Source: Gossypium raimondii (Eukaryota; Streptophyta; Magnoliopsida; Malvales; Malvaceae). From it: a stretch of 64,000 bases of DNA. The stretch lies in NCBI RefSeq assembly GCF_025698545.1, contig NC_068576.1, positions 57,448,094 through 57,512,093 of the forward strand, in the 5' to 3' direction. Every line of letters begins with the position of its first letter. Positions within the stretch are counted from its first letter, which is position 1. Both the position numbers and the translations under genes were made by a program. This document shows positions 49,147 through 61,616 of the stretch, piece after piece. Under the pieces are notes generated by a model, which saw only the letters and a list, made by a program, of their open reading frames with translations, had not been told where the DNA came from and did not search any database.

Positions 49147-49734
49147 TCATTCCATGACAGCAACTCCTCCAGCTGCTTTTATCTTCTCCATTATATCATT
49201 TGCTTCGTCCTTCGTGATCCCTTGTTTGAGTATAACAGGTGCCTTCTCAACAAGTTCCTTAGCCTCTTTCAAACCCAAGTTAGTAAATGCCCTCACTTCC
49301 TTAATTACCTTGATTTTTGCAGCTGCATCGAACTTTTCCAACTTCACATCGAATGCTGTTTTCTCTTTCTTCTCCTCTGCTTTTGGAGCTCCTGCACCTG
49401 CACCTGCTCCACCCTGTGCACCCAAGTCCATCCCTTCATCTGCAATGACTTGCATTTTTGGGTGTCTTAGCCTCTCGGTGAGAGTAGGACCGATTTGTCT
49501 GCGTTCTTCTGGTGGTAGGGCTGCAATTCGCTCTGCCAGTTCAACAACCTTATCAGACGGTGGAGGCCTTGGGCCATATGGATCATAAACTTGAGGGTAT
49601 TTGAACCTTTTAGGCTTAGCATTGGGATCTCTAGGAACGAAATCATGCTGAAATGTCCGGACGTGCAAAGGCCCCATTATTTCACAAATGGAGGGGCGGG
49701 CACAAACTGCTTTCACAAGTCTGACCAACTTCAT
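49147..49734 (-). CDS. Ribosomal protein bL12 (L7/L12), mitochondrial type
   Basis: One uninterrupted coding exon, 195 codons plus stop. The N-terminus [14 protein letters not shown] is basic and lacks acids, as in mitochondrial presequences, and is followed by a plant-specific segment ([20 protein letters not shown]). Next come the N-terminal dimerisation region ([20 protein letters not shown]), an Ala/Gly-rich hinge ([14 protein letters not shown]) and the bL12 C-terminal domain ([20 protein letters not shown], then [14 protein letters not shown] and [10 protein letters not shown]). This stalk protein recruits translation factors. I placed the start at 49734 because a 3' splice site (CTGGTGCAG|AATAATG) lies just before it; the longer open frame upstream is intronic. 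Confidence 0.88.
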   Translation of the reverse strand: MKLVRLVKAVCARPSICEIMGPLHVRTFQHDFVPRDPNAKPKRFKYPQVYDPYGPRPPPSDKVVELAERIAALPPEERRQIGPTLTERLRHPKMQVIADEGMDLGAQGGAGAGAGAPKAEEKKEKTAFDVKLEKFDAAAKIKVIKEVRAFTNLGLKEAKELVEKAPVILKQGITKDEANDIMEKIKAAGGVAVME

Positions 49735-49742
49735 TATTCTGC

Positions 49743-49859
49743 ACCAGATAACACAATGACGTGTGGACAATATGGATAGAGAATTTATCTGCTTCAACTA
49801 AGTAAAGAAAAGGCGTCTTCCGTTTTAAATACTTTCAACGCTACCTTATAAGAGCTCAC
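49743..49859 (-). other. Probable 5'-UTR intron of bL12 gene
   Basis: On the minus strand the donor CTGCAG|GTGAGC and the acceptor TGGTGCAG|AATAATG bound a 117 bp segment directly before the start codon. Confidence 0.55.
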
Positions 49860-49860
49860 C

Positions 49861-50139
49861 TGCAGGGAAGGGAAAACTATTACTGTTTTGCAGAGGAAAG
49901 ACACTTCTCACAGCTAATAAAAAGGCAATTAATATCTGGCTATCAACACAAAAGATGTAGCCTGTCAAACCAAATAATCGATTGTGAACATTCATAAGTT
50001 ATTAAAATGCATTACATCATAACCATATTTATATATTTTGCATGGTTGTATTTAGCTGATGCAATTATTGACTACTGGTCTGAACACACAACATATTTAG
50101 CTTCAATAAGTCAACAATCAAGTTGAGCTCAATGGCCGG
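49861..50139. other. bL12 5' leader and upstream DNA
   Basis: Non-coding; the promoter position is not clear. Confidence 0.35.
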
Positions 50140-50616
50140 CAATCATGTGGTTTTCGGAGAAATAGACCCATACTTCTAATGACCAATGATCGAACCCTGA
50201 TTATCTAAAATATCAAAAAGCAAGTTGAGATAGCAATCATTTAGCCGGTTCATGGTATACTCGACTCATAATTCTAATGGATAAGGATCAAATCCACACA
50301 ACCTCAAATATATAAAAACAAATTGAGCTAACAATCATGTTATCTGTCAGTAGAGAGCTTGAATCATAGTTTAACAGCCAAGCATCAAAACCCAAAAATC
50401 TCAAATATCAAAAACCAAGTCAAGCCAATGGTCATGTCATCTGTTGGTAGATTGCTTAACTCATAGCTCTGATGGCCAAGGACCAAACCCTCACAATCTC
50501 AAATATCAAAACAAAGTTGAGCCAACAATCATGTACTTTGCTAGTAGAGTGTTTGAGTCATAGTTCTAATAGCCAAGGATCAAACTCTACAACTTCAAAT
50601 ATCAACAAACAAGTTG
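50140..50616. repeat. Five-copy degenerate tandem repeat, period about 96 bp
   Basis: Units start near 50140, 50234, 50332, 50429 and 50526. Each runs CAATCATGT, then a variable stretch, then 'ctcatagttctaat', 'gccaaggatcaaacc', 'tctcaaatatcaaa' and 'caagttgagc' with substitutions. A partial unit precedes the first. No reading frame is kept across the units. Confidence 0.75.
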
Positions 50617-53061
50617 GTCTTCATACTCAAGCACAAGTATTCAAAGACTTGGCTATAGCAAGTCACAAGGCGTAATTGAGCTTGGGCTTAAACTCAAATC
50701 AAAACTCGTGAATTAAAATTCAGCTCAATTTCGACGATGTTTTATGACTCTAGTGCCAGTTGAACTTGAAGATAAAAACCAACTATTTGAACTTGTGAAC
50801 TTACTTTATCAGCCTAAGCTTATCTAATAAAAAATAAGATCAACCACAAAACAAGAATTCAAACCCGATGTACTCGAGCTCTTGTTAACATACAAATATG
50901 TTTTTGACTTTTTCATATACCTCTAGCAGCAAGCTATTCAAATTCAAACGGATTAAGGTTTCAAATAGCAGTGGAGTGGCAGTGTCGCAGCCGCTATTTC
51001 GCGGTGGCGGCAGCCGACAGTGCTAAAGACCTCAACAACGGATGAACAAATTTCACATCAATAGCAGTTGGTCGCGGCCAAAAATAGCAGTGTAACGGAA
51101 AATAGCGGCAAAGATGGCCCGCCATTTCCGCTAAACTGATACATTTAAAAAAAAAATCGATGAGACAGAGTAACAAGCAGTAGGATGAAAGAGAGAGAAA
51201 ATCAAATATAGCAACAGCAGAGGCAGAGAGCAGATAATTCAAAATCCAAACACTGAATCACTATTCAAGATAAGTTTTTTAGGGTTTCAAAAAACTACCT
51301 TATTTAATTTCCCGGTCTGTCGGAAACTTGAAGCCGAGAGAGGGCTTGGGTCAGCCGCCGGAGGAGGAGAGGAATTGAGCTGACTAGATCAAATAGGAGG
51401 GAGAGAAAGACGATGCCGGGGCAGACTGGTGGCGAGAGGATTGTTTGGCGGCGGGGATGTGTGAAGAGAGACGGGAGTGGGTCGGCCAATTTCTAAAGGG
51501 AAACATTTTTATACATATAATTTTATTTAGAAATTAGAAATTTTAATACAAGATAAATTTACATATATATATATATTTTAAATATCATTATACATTAAAA
51601 ATTTGAGTTTTTATTTTATATTTATATTATTTTTCTATTAAATAAATTCATGTGTAATTAGAATTGTTATTTATTATAAAATATATACTTTAATTCATAA
51701 CCCTAAATGGAAGAGAAAATATGCATAAACACAATTCTAATTGTTGCTACAACTTCAACTATAACATAGATAACAATGCATTCATTTAACCGATGAAATA
51801 TTAATAAAAATATCATGTATTAGAAGTTGAATTACATTTTATCCCTTCTACTAAAAAATGATAAATTAATTTTTATATGTTAGATTAAAGAATAAATTAA
51901 CCATTCTATTAAAATTTTCATAAATTTCTATTGTTAAAAATTAGACAGTTTATTTTTAATTCAACATACATAAATTAATTTACTTATTTTTTAAATAAAA
52001 AAACATAATCTGAATTTTAATATTAAATTTATCCACGCATTTGAATTATTAGAAAACAAACAAGAAAGATCAGTACATAAACTTAAGTTTCGGCCTAATT
52101 TTTGTCAATTAAACCGGTGAGGTTGATTTTTGTTACACCATACCCATAAGCCTAATAGTAAAAGGGCCTAAATGGTTCAACAACATCCTTAAAAACATAT
52201 GATGGAACAGCTGTCAAGTCTAATCGTAAATAGGTAAAAGAATTGAGCTGTTAAGAATAACTACAGACAAAGGACTAATGCAGTCTATCTAAGACTAAAG
52301 AAATACCTTGCCATTTTTATGGATACATTCCATCCTCTCTTTCCCTAAATTGTTCTGGCATTTCGATGCGCTTTAGCTAAATCTACTCAAACTCAAACAA
52401 GACACTAACATTTTAAATCGACTTAATTTGTGCTTCATCAATTTAAATTTGAGTGATTTCATATTTAAATAGTTTCTGTTTGAGTATTTTAAAATGGTAT
52501 TATTTGAATTCATTTAAGTCTTAAATTATTTTTTTATCATTTCAAATTTATTTATTTTAGATCTAAATTATTGTCAATTTTTTGACTAAATTTACATTAA
52601 AATTAAGAGCCCTATGCTTTAAAAATATACATGAGCAATGGGACAATCCTTTCAAAAGATGATTAGGCATGTCGAATCCCATTCTTTCATTCTTGATCAT
52701 CACACATAAAACAAAAAGGGGAAAAAAACAATCTATAGATCTTCCTCGATATAACAACAAAATCCTAAAGCTAGCATTGAATGTCTTTAGCCTAAGACAC
52801 CAATGACAAAAAAAAAAAAGAAACACTAAGTAGCCATTTAAGGAACTCAATAAAATTACATTCTCATTCACAGCACATATTCTCCTTATGTTAAAACTTT
52901 ATAAATTTGAAAGGCCAGCCCACTAACCCCCCACCCAAAAAAAAACAAATATTTAATAGAAATTAAATTAAAGACCTTTCTTTCAATCAAAGGCATTTTA
53001 AACGACGTGCCGATCCATCGAGCTGCCTTAGTAATTGGTTACAGAGATTGGTTTGAGATCA
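50617..53061. other. Intergenic between bL12 and Dof genes
   Basis: A GC-rich patch at 50965-51140 contains inverted motifs (AATAGCGGC with CCATTTCCGCT). A purine-rich patch (51320-51490) may be an upstream leader exon of the bL12 gene, but I cannot prove it. A diverged piece of the GTAAAAGTACC-family MITE lies at about 51810-52033. No gene is supported. Confidence 0.45.
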
Positions 53062-54258
53062 CTAATGGATTTGTTGTGGAGGGTCCATAATATTCATTAC
53101 ACCAGGCCATGATCCCAGGCTATTCATGTATCCGTAACTGTCTTTTCCAGCATCAGGATAACCTTGGTCTTTCCATTCAAGAGACAAGAGCTTGTTGTTT
53201 GGTTTTACATCGATTGCATGTTGTTGGTCTTCATTTGTATCATAAGGTAGCATCATGAAACCACCCCCAGTGCCATCAATGGTTGACATTCCATATTGTG
53301 AGCAGAGACCATGGAGATTGGGTGCTATCCCCATATCCCCAACTCCTTCAACCAGTCCCATTTCATTACCATTCCCCAAAAAATCATAGTTCCTCGAGCT
53401 CCCAACTATGGCTTCCAGCTTACTCTCCATGAAATCAATCGGCATTGGGTTCCCAAGCAGAGAATTGTATTTATTACCGCCTATGAAGTTACCATCAGCA
53501 GCGTGATGAGTAGCAAGCATGTTATTAAGGTGCATTTCAGGGAATGATAGGTGAAGGTGAGTAGGGTTGTGATGATGAGCATTAGACGATCCAACAACAT
53601 TGTTGTTGGAATTGGATGATTGGTCGGTATTTGGTTTTTTAGAAACAACTTTCTTGTTCTTCCTACATCCCCCACCAACAGGAATGTTCCTTAATGTCCC
53701 CCCTTTGGTCCAATACCTCCTACAAGTCTTACAGAAGTACCTTGGCTGAGACAAGCTGTAATTGTTGTAGTAACAAAACTTTGTGTGTGTGGACTCACAC
53801 CTAGGACATTTGAGAGCTTGTTCATGTTGAGGTCTTAACCTCCTTTCAACCAAAGGCCTTGAACATGTCAGCATATCCCCTGATAATGACGATGAATCCA
53901 TTTCAGACTCCTCGTGCATCGTCCCCTATAAACATTTAATAAGTTCAAAAAACAGTGTCAGAGAAATTCAAAAACGGTATACTCTAAGACATAATGTCAA
54001 ACACTGTGCACATTCTTTTGTCTTTTTTTTTTCGTCAGATAATGCATTTATGACTAGATAGAAATATATATTTCTTTTATCCTTTTCACACATAATCACC
54101 TAACTATATACATTCTTTGTTGCAGCTTTATAACTATACATAATCAAGAACCTTATAACTAACATTGCTTCATAAACATGGATTGATGCTCATCAACATA
54201 TGCATACCTGAAGCCAATCAGATGAATCCATGCAAACACGCAATGAAGTAAGACCCAT
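53062..54258 (-). CDS. Dof zinc-finger transcription factor (DOF5.6/HCA2-like)
   Basis: Plant DNA-binding factor recognising AAAG sites. Two exons (54208-54258 and 53062-53925), 304 codons plus stop. Exon 1 encodes [17 protein letters not shown], a conserved start of this Dof subgroup; exon 2 continues [12 protein letters not shown]. The Dof domain has the CX2CX21CX2C zinc finger: [20 protein letters not shown], then [17 protein letters not shown] and the basic tail [11 protein letters not shown]. The rest is Ser/Asn/His-rich with no known fold, ending in [19 protein letters not shown]. The subgroup includes regulators of vascular/cambial growth; equivalence to DOF5.6 is from the N-terminal match only. 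A shorter start at 53919 is possible but would drop the conserved first exon. Confidence 0.92.
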
Positions 54259-57069
54259 CAATTGTAAAACACTAACCCAACAACAGCGCGAAACCAGATA
54301 TAACAAAGGCACCAAAAGAGCTCTATTACAGAAAATGTAAGAGAGAGACAGAGAGTGAATGAAGGGAATGGTTTGTCAGGGAAAGGGGGAGGGAGGCTGT
54401 GAATATAAAGGAACAAAAAGGCACGAATACTGTATCCAGTACACTGTAGAGTATATAGGAGAGTATCTTTTGTGTGTGTTGTATTCGTATATTAATTTTA
54501 TCTTATAGATTTTGAACTAAGGGATGATGATGATAGGAGATTATAGGGTGAAGAAGATTGTTTATAAAATGGTAGTCGTCGGTGAGCTGAAACAAAATAT
54601 TTGATGGACCCACGGTGCCATCCAAATCGGAGGACATAGGGTCCACTGATCCTTGACTAATACTCAGGCAAACGAAGGGTTGTGATGTCACCAGGGTCGT
54701 CTTGTTGGGACAACCTGAGCCGTGTAAATACAGGGTTTAGAGCACGTCAGAAATATCGGCAGTGGGCGTCACACTAAGTTATGTCTTAATTTAGAACCCA
54801 GGCTTTGTAAGAGAATTATATTAATATTAATTAATTTTTTATTAGTGGGTTTTTCAATAAAGAAGGGGGAAGGGCATACCGAAAGAGCACTCCACATGAG
54901 GGGCCCAATATCGAGTGGGCCCCCCTCACTCTCCTCCTACAAGCAAAGAATCAATTCGCTGCTGCTCGTCCCCACCTTGTCACGTGCTTCCCCTCTAATG
55001 GCTTAAATTTATTATTTTATTACAATTTAGTCCCTAGTGGATTTTGCTATCCATCCATCTCCCTTGCTCCACTTCGGCCAATTACTACAATAATAACCCA
55101 AGGTTAGATTAATGTTTAGATATGTAGTCTGAATAAATGTTTAAAATACAATAAGCCTAATGCATGATTTTTTTGGGGGGGGGGGGGGTTGAGTGATCTC
55201 AAATGATTGCTTCAATTTTGGCAAATATAAATTGTATCATTTCAGTCACCAATCTCTGAAATAAGAGATGAAAGATAGACAGATAGAATGAATACTTTTC
55301 CCCATATACTCAGCTGAAATGAAAATTCTACCAGGCAAGCTGGCAGGCAAAGCTACAACACTTGATTGCTAGCTACAAAATGAGTCATTAGATTCTTTAA
55401 GCATCCAGTATTTTTTATATCGTTTATGAAAATTAATTTTTCTTTTTAAATTTTGTAACTATCCCTTCCAGTTGAAATCCCATTTTTCTTCTTTAAAATG
55501 TAATACACTTATTGATTTGGAGCATCTAACTAGCTTGAGGATCACACTCTCGGGCAGAACATGAGGGCCCAAAAGTACAAACTGTCAGGTGCATAAGTGC
55601 TCTCTATGCCCCACGTTCCGCCCCTAAACCTACACAGTTCCTTGAACTCAGTTCAGTAAAATTCATGATTAATTTCCCTTTAGCCTTCAAACCTTTTCCT
55701 CTTTTTTCGTGGTTCAGGAAAACAATGATCTCCCAATGATATATCCCAAGGGCGCAGTAACCAATCATTTGTTAACTCATTAACTAGCTAATTTCATGAT
55801 GCTTGGTGTTGAATTCTTAAAAATTTGGGTCAAATATGCTAAAATTAAGAAATCATTTGGCCACAATCCCATCTCGAATTTATATTCGAATATGTATTAA
55901 ATATATAAATGTGGGAAGGGAAGGAAATGATAGTGGACCTTCCAGATTTTGTATGTCATAGGTCTGAGTTGTCTTAATTTGTTGCCTGATGGTGACCCAA
56001 AAAACAAAGTCTCGATCTCAATTGGTAGCTTTAAACATGGATGAAGACGTTGTAATTAGCTGCTTCTTTTGTAGGAAAAAAACATTTGGAATAAAGAGTA
56101 ACTATGCATGTATGGGTCGTTGTCTAATTTTTCCCGGTTTACCAAAACAAAACGATGGGGGGCATATTAATACGAAAAAAAACGACAAGCATTTGTATCT
56201 ATTTATTTATTTCATGTGAAATACAATATTTCGAAGTTGAATATGCATGCTTGCATATAGTGCAAAAACACGTACTTTTTTTTTTTTTTGTATGTTTTCA
56301 GCCTTTAATCTTCAAACTAAAAGTTGAAAAAAAGCCATTTTGTTGCTTTGGTGTTTAAATTAAGAATAAATATATATAATTTTTATAGCACATTTGTAAC
56401 TAAAAAAAGATTTTCATGTCATAAACTTTAAACTAAAATTAAGCATTTCAAGTTTATATGTATATTGGCACATTTAATTCAATAATAATAAATCATACAA
56501 TCAATGGGGTTTTATTCATGAATTGAAATTAACATACTTTTGGTTCAAAATGATTCCCGATTTTGATCAAAGTAAACTAAATGCCAAAAAGAGAAAGGTG
56601 AAAGAAATAAAAATGGAGTTTGAGCTTCAGCTTCAGCTTCAGCTTCACGGTACCGCCACACCACATCTTGAATCAGTTCTTGTTTTGCTTTTATTTTCTT
56701 TTTAAAGATCAGCCTAAAGTTGAGGAAAAAGCCATTAAAATTCACCCCTCGAGCTCTCATTTAATTTCAAAAAGTTCTCTTATTATTATTAATATTCTTT
56801 TTTTATCTGAAGGGCTTCTTTTCTTTATGCATCTCTCCCCTTTACCTTTTGGAAAAAAAAATAAACACTTATTGAATAGCTATTAAATTATATTTCTCAG
56901 TAAACAACATCATTACACGTACACCCTAGCTATTACAAAAGACAACAACATTATCATCTTATATCTTTGTCCAGCATCAAAGTTGAACAGCCCCGCCCAA
57001 GAAAAAACAAAAATGAGGGACTCAATTGATCGAACATTGTCCATTGTCCAAAAGCATGCGTACGACATA
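54259..57069. other. Dof promoter and intergenic DNA
   Basis: Contains a run of 14 G at 55175-55188 and a (GCTTCA)n-like stretch at 56625-56648. A CT/GA-rich leader lies near 54330-54400. No other gene is recognised. Confidence 0.45.
54451..54459 (-). promoter_or_regulatory. Possible TATA box of Dof gene
   Basis: Minus strand reads CCTATATAC, about 195 bp before the ATG. Confidence 0.4.
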
Positions 57070-58302
57070 TAGGGGTGAGCATCCGATCGAATCGAAAATT
57101 TTCGAGTTAATCGATTTTTCGAATCTCATTTTATCATCCTAACTTTATTTGAAGTTTTCTCGAATCGAGTCGAGTGAGATGATATTCGAATCAAATCGAA
57201 TCGAATATATTTGTTCGAGTTAAATTTTAAAAAATAATTTTGGATCATTGTAACCATTGTCACCCATCGTAATAAAATTTGTCCACCTTAATCAAAATTT
57301 TTATTAACTTTCATCACTTCATAATTTATTTATTAATTTTTTATATATTGGTTAGCTTCTTTGCTTGCTTAGTTGTTTCAATTATCTTGATTCTTGTCAC
57401 TTGTATTTTAGAATTAAAAATATATTAAATGTAAAATATAATTTTTAATAAAAGTTATTTTAAAAATAAAATGTGAAATTGATATTAATATAAAATTTTA
57501 ACACGAATATTTTATGGCATAATTAATAATTTAATTTTAATATAAATATTCAATATGACTAAACAATTCAATAATATAAATAATATAAAATATGAAATTT
57601 AATTTAATAATATAAATAGTAGATATAAATAAAATTATTACTATTTACGTTTAGTGATTTTTTTGGATAATTTTGATTTTTTATTTGAGAGTAAAGGGTG
57701 AGAAGTAAAAGTTTAGGGGAAAAATAAAAAGTTTTGGGGAATAAAAGTTTGAGGGAAAGTAAATAGGGGGAGTAAAATTTTGGAGGGAAAATATTAAAAA
57801 AAATTGGAGGGGGGAGGGTTTGGGATAGATGGGAGGTGAGATGAGAAGGGAATAAAAGTTTTAGGGGAAAAGTGGGAGGGAGTAAAAATTTTGGGGGAAA
57901 ATAAAAGGTTTTGAGGGTTTTTGGGAGTAAAATTTTGAGAAAAAAATAAATGAGAGAGTAAAATTTTGGTGAGAAATGGATTTTGGGTAGATTGGGGGGT
58001 TGGGAGGGGAGGGAAGTAAAAGTTTTGGGAGAAAAGTGGGAAGGAGTAAAAGTTTTGAGGGAAAAGTAAAAAGGTTTGGGAGTTTGGGGTAAAAATGTAA
58101 AATATTATAGTTTGATATTCGAATTATTCGAATTATTCGAGTTATTCGAATTCGAAAACTCAACTCGATTCGAACTCGAAATTCGAAAAAGAATTCGAGT
58201 TGATTCGAATAACTCGATTAACTTGAATAACTCGATTCGTTTAACTCGAAATTCAAATTTTTTTCGATTTTTTCGAATCGAATCGAGTTTTACTCACCCT
58301 TA
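57070..58302. mobile_element. hAT-like non-autonomous element, copy 1
   Basis: Ends TAGGGGTGAGCA and, reverse-complemented from the right, TAAGGGTGAGTA. Subterminal zones are packed with TTCGAA/TCGAAT/AACTCGA words on both sides. The middle (57690-58090) is a G/A-rich imperfect tandem repeat of units like GAGTAAAAGTTTTGGGGGAA. No target duplication is visible for this copy and no transposase is encoded. Confidence 0.7.
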
Positions 58303-59277
58303 CGTAGGGCGAAAAAAAAGAGAGTGATAAACCTTCAAATTTTAAATTGAAGCCAAATGGTTTTTGAGCTTTGGGGGCCATATTATATATATGTACAAAA
58401 TATATAGAAATGGAGAAGAAAGAATCAAGCAACTTTGATGTGGGGGGATGGGCAGTGGCATGACATTCATGAGAGAATCTGGTGTGGTCCTCAGCATGAA
58501 GGTAATGATGGAACGTAGTTGATTGTGGTCAAGTAGACCTCGTAAAGTGTGTAGTCAATCTGGTTCAGTTAGGGCCTAGCTTAGGGTTATAGAGGGAAGG
58601 GACAATAAGAGTCTTATCATTGATCTTTTATGTATATGCTATATTTGAAAACCCACATGGAAGGCAATGATGCAGTCGAGGTTCCTTTGATCAAGTGGGA
58701 CGTGGGGACCATCATTTCATGGGGGATATAAGAAACTAAAAATAAAAAAGAAGGTTATGTATAGTTGCTTTTTTCATCAGGCAAATCCCAAATCACAGCT
58801 TGGAACAGTTGCAAAAGTTGGAGAGGGTTTTAGTGTGAAAACAACGTGGATAAAATAAAACAAAGAGTCCTATGAAAATGAACATAATCCTAGATTGTCT
58901 GATCCGATCCGATCCTACCTCATGCATATCCATCCAGTCTCCATTAAATGAATATATATATTATATAATATCCATTCTTCATGCATGTGAAAGATTTCGT
59001 GTGTAAAATATAATGTTAATGGACTAAATTAGTTGCTTACCACCACATATTTCCAACGTCCAAAGAATGTTCTAATGAGAAATTGGCTCAGCTAGGTTTT
59101 AAGTAATTAATTTCGAGATTATTATGTGTATATCTTTAAGTTTCATCGTGAGATGTTGCTATGTATGAGTTTTAGTCCAATTAATTAGTTTATAGTTTGA
59201 ACTTTTGTAGGTTGTTTATGTTAAATGGTTTGATTCTACATTAATAGTTACTCATATATGTATTTGTATTTATACAT
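58303..59277. other. Intergenic
   Basis: No gene or clear repeat recognised. Confidence 0.4.
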
Positions 59278-59618
59278 TGGGTTAATTGCACCAAACATCT
59301 CCAATCTATGATTCTCATTCTAAATTGGTACCTAAACTTTGAAACATTCTAATTGCATTCCTAAACTAAAAATGTTATTATATCGCTTAAGTTATTCCGT
59401 TACTAAAATCATTATTTTTCTATTGATTCATTTTAAACTTTTACTTTTAAAAGTGATGCGACAACGTCCTATTTATTCATTTTAAACTCAGTTACATAAG
59501 ATTTGACGTGTCATTTAACAATTAAATTTAACATTTTAATAACGAAAGAACTTGATTGAACATCAATACTAATTTAGAATGAGAGTCATAGTTTAGAAAT
59601 GTCTAGTGCAAGTAAATC
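59278..59618. mobile_element. MITE with inverted ends (family 6)
   Basis: The left end GGGTTAATTGCACCAAACAT pairs with the reverse complement of the right end, GATTTACTTGCACTAGACAT. Both continue into CTATGA(T/C)TCTCATTCTAAATT, giving about 50 bp of inverted repeat. Confidence 0.6.
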
Positions 59619-61616
59619 TATATTGCGATTATTAGAGGTGAATTTAGAGAGTTGGCAGGGGCCTCGACCCCCTTAAATTTTGTAAAATTTATTTTTAAGC
59701 CCCTCTAAATTTTAAAAAAATTATTGTGATATTATAATTAGTGTGCAAATTTGTGTCTACCTCCAAAGTTTTTTTTTAATTTGAATTATTTTATAGAATT
59801 TATAATTTTAATGATAAATTTAGTAATATTTTAGTTTAATTTGATAAACTAATACAAAGTAGTATCTAAATATTAAATTGTTAAAAATAAAGTTTAATAA
59901 TTACAATATCTAAATATTAATTAGACAAAAATAAACTTAAATAATTATAAAATCTAAGACAAATTCAAGGTTTAATAGAATTTATTTTCCTAAATTTTAA
60001 TGATAAGAAAAATATATTGTTGAAAATAAATCCGATCCACACCATATATATTTTATATAAATTAATCAACAATTCTGACAACATCCCTGCCGATTATATT
60101 GTAATTGTAAAATTTAAAAATAGTAATAATAAAGGAGTAGGCTGTACGTATAATTTTAATTAAATGAGGGAAATCTATAACAAGATGGATCTGTGTATAT
60201 AATAATTTGTGAAATTTCATTGATTTCATAAGGTAACAATGTCGTACAAGTATATTATTAATATTTGTTTGGAAGTCATTGGTGGAGAAAGTCAAAGCAT
60301 GAACGTAATTTAAGCTAAAAAAGGCCTATAAATTTCAATATTAAATTGATAGCAAGTCTCAAACTGTGGTCTAATGAGTTGGTGGGTGGATATAGTTTAA
60401 AGGCGCATGGCATGCGCGATAGATACATACATACCCTCCCACGATGACTTCGGCGGCATGCACCCGTTGTCTGTCTACGCCTTGCAATTTGTAACGAAAA
60501 CGAATCTCTAGGTTCGGTGGACAGTATCTTTAATTACACGGTTTTAATACTACAATATATATTCCAAGGATAATACACTATTGGCCAAGTAAAAAATTAT
60601 TTGAAAGTTTTTATTTAAGTCGCTAAATTATTTAAAATATTTCTTTAATTCATTGGGTTGTTGTTGTTTTTTTTTTTAAAGTCTAGTTAGTGAGTTCCAA
60701 ATAACGATTCAATGATTGATTCATTAGATCAATACTCATAGATTGATGTTCAAAGCTGTTTCATGAAAAAAAAATTAAATTGTAGAAGAAAAGAGGAAGG
60801 ATACTTTCGATTGATGTAAGCAGAGAATACCATACAACAATGATTTTAATAATTCAATAACTTAAATGAAAACTTTCGAATAATTTAATGACAATTTTGT
60901 AACTTTTGAAGTTGAGTGACCAAAACATAAACATGTTAATCATTCAATGGCCTTGGGTGTAGTTTACCCTAAAAATTATATATATAAATTGGCTTTTTGA
61001 AATTTTTTTATTTAATTAACTGTGAATAGAATAATTATCTTGTTTATTTTGGCAGAATATAAATCCTACAGACCCTTTTGGTTTCGTAGCTAATTTTCAT
61101 TCGGTAACATCTTCCCTACGTCTCCATTCTTTTATCAATGTCACGTTTAATGTTTTTATAGAAATAAAATTTTGAATCAATTTTTAAATTTATTTAAAGT
61201 TTAAAATAGATTAATAAAATATGTTACCGAATTTTTTATTTTTGACTGATGATATATTAATTATCCCTTCTTCTTTTGTCCGAATGGTTATTTATATGGA
61301 CAACCGCATTAGACTTTTGTCCGAATGGTTATTTCTTGTATATAATAAAATAAATTGCAATTTGAATATTGATTCGGAAAGGATGGTATGATGGTAATAA
61401 TTTGAAAGATGGTAGGTTGGGTTTGGTTTTGGAAATGTTTTCTTCCTTTCTTTTTGAAAATTAAAAACATGTTTGGTAAATAAAATTTATTTTAATAATA
61501 AAACATATTTATTACCTATTTTCTTATAAAACATAAAAAAGAAAATAAAAATTCCAACAGATTGGAATCGTGAAATATGTTTAACATTTAAAATTTGTTT
61601 GAAAATATGTTAGAAA
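59619..61616. other. Intergenic with a family 2 MITE remnant
   Basis: 60570-60970 is a third copy of the long-TIR family 2; its right end (GGCCTTGGGTGTAGTTTACC) is intact and its left end is shortened. The rest is AT-rich with no gene. Confidence 0.5.

Noticed and set aside
50965-51140. A separate hAT transposon end in the GC-rich patch
   Set aside because: Inverted CCGCT/AGCGG motifs are present but no clean terminal repeat or target duplication could be set.
51304-51489. 61-residue minus-strand frame starting MADPLPSLF upstream of bL12
   Set aside because: Pro/Leu-rich reading of a purine-rich patch with no family match that I recognise; could be leader DNA but not a supported gene.
53311-53547. 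Plus-strand open frame inside the Dof gene
   Set aside because: Antisense of a clear Dof coding exon.
57861-58163. 100-residue open frame with FYSLPLFP-like repeats (and its twin at 62411-62698)
   Set aside because: It lies on the complement of the G/A-rich tandem repeat inside the hAT-like element. The protein is only a low-complexity reading of the repeat and the two copies differ by indels.
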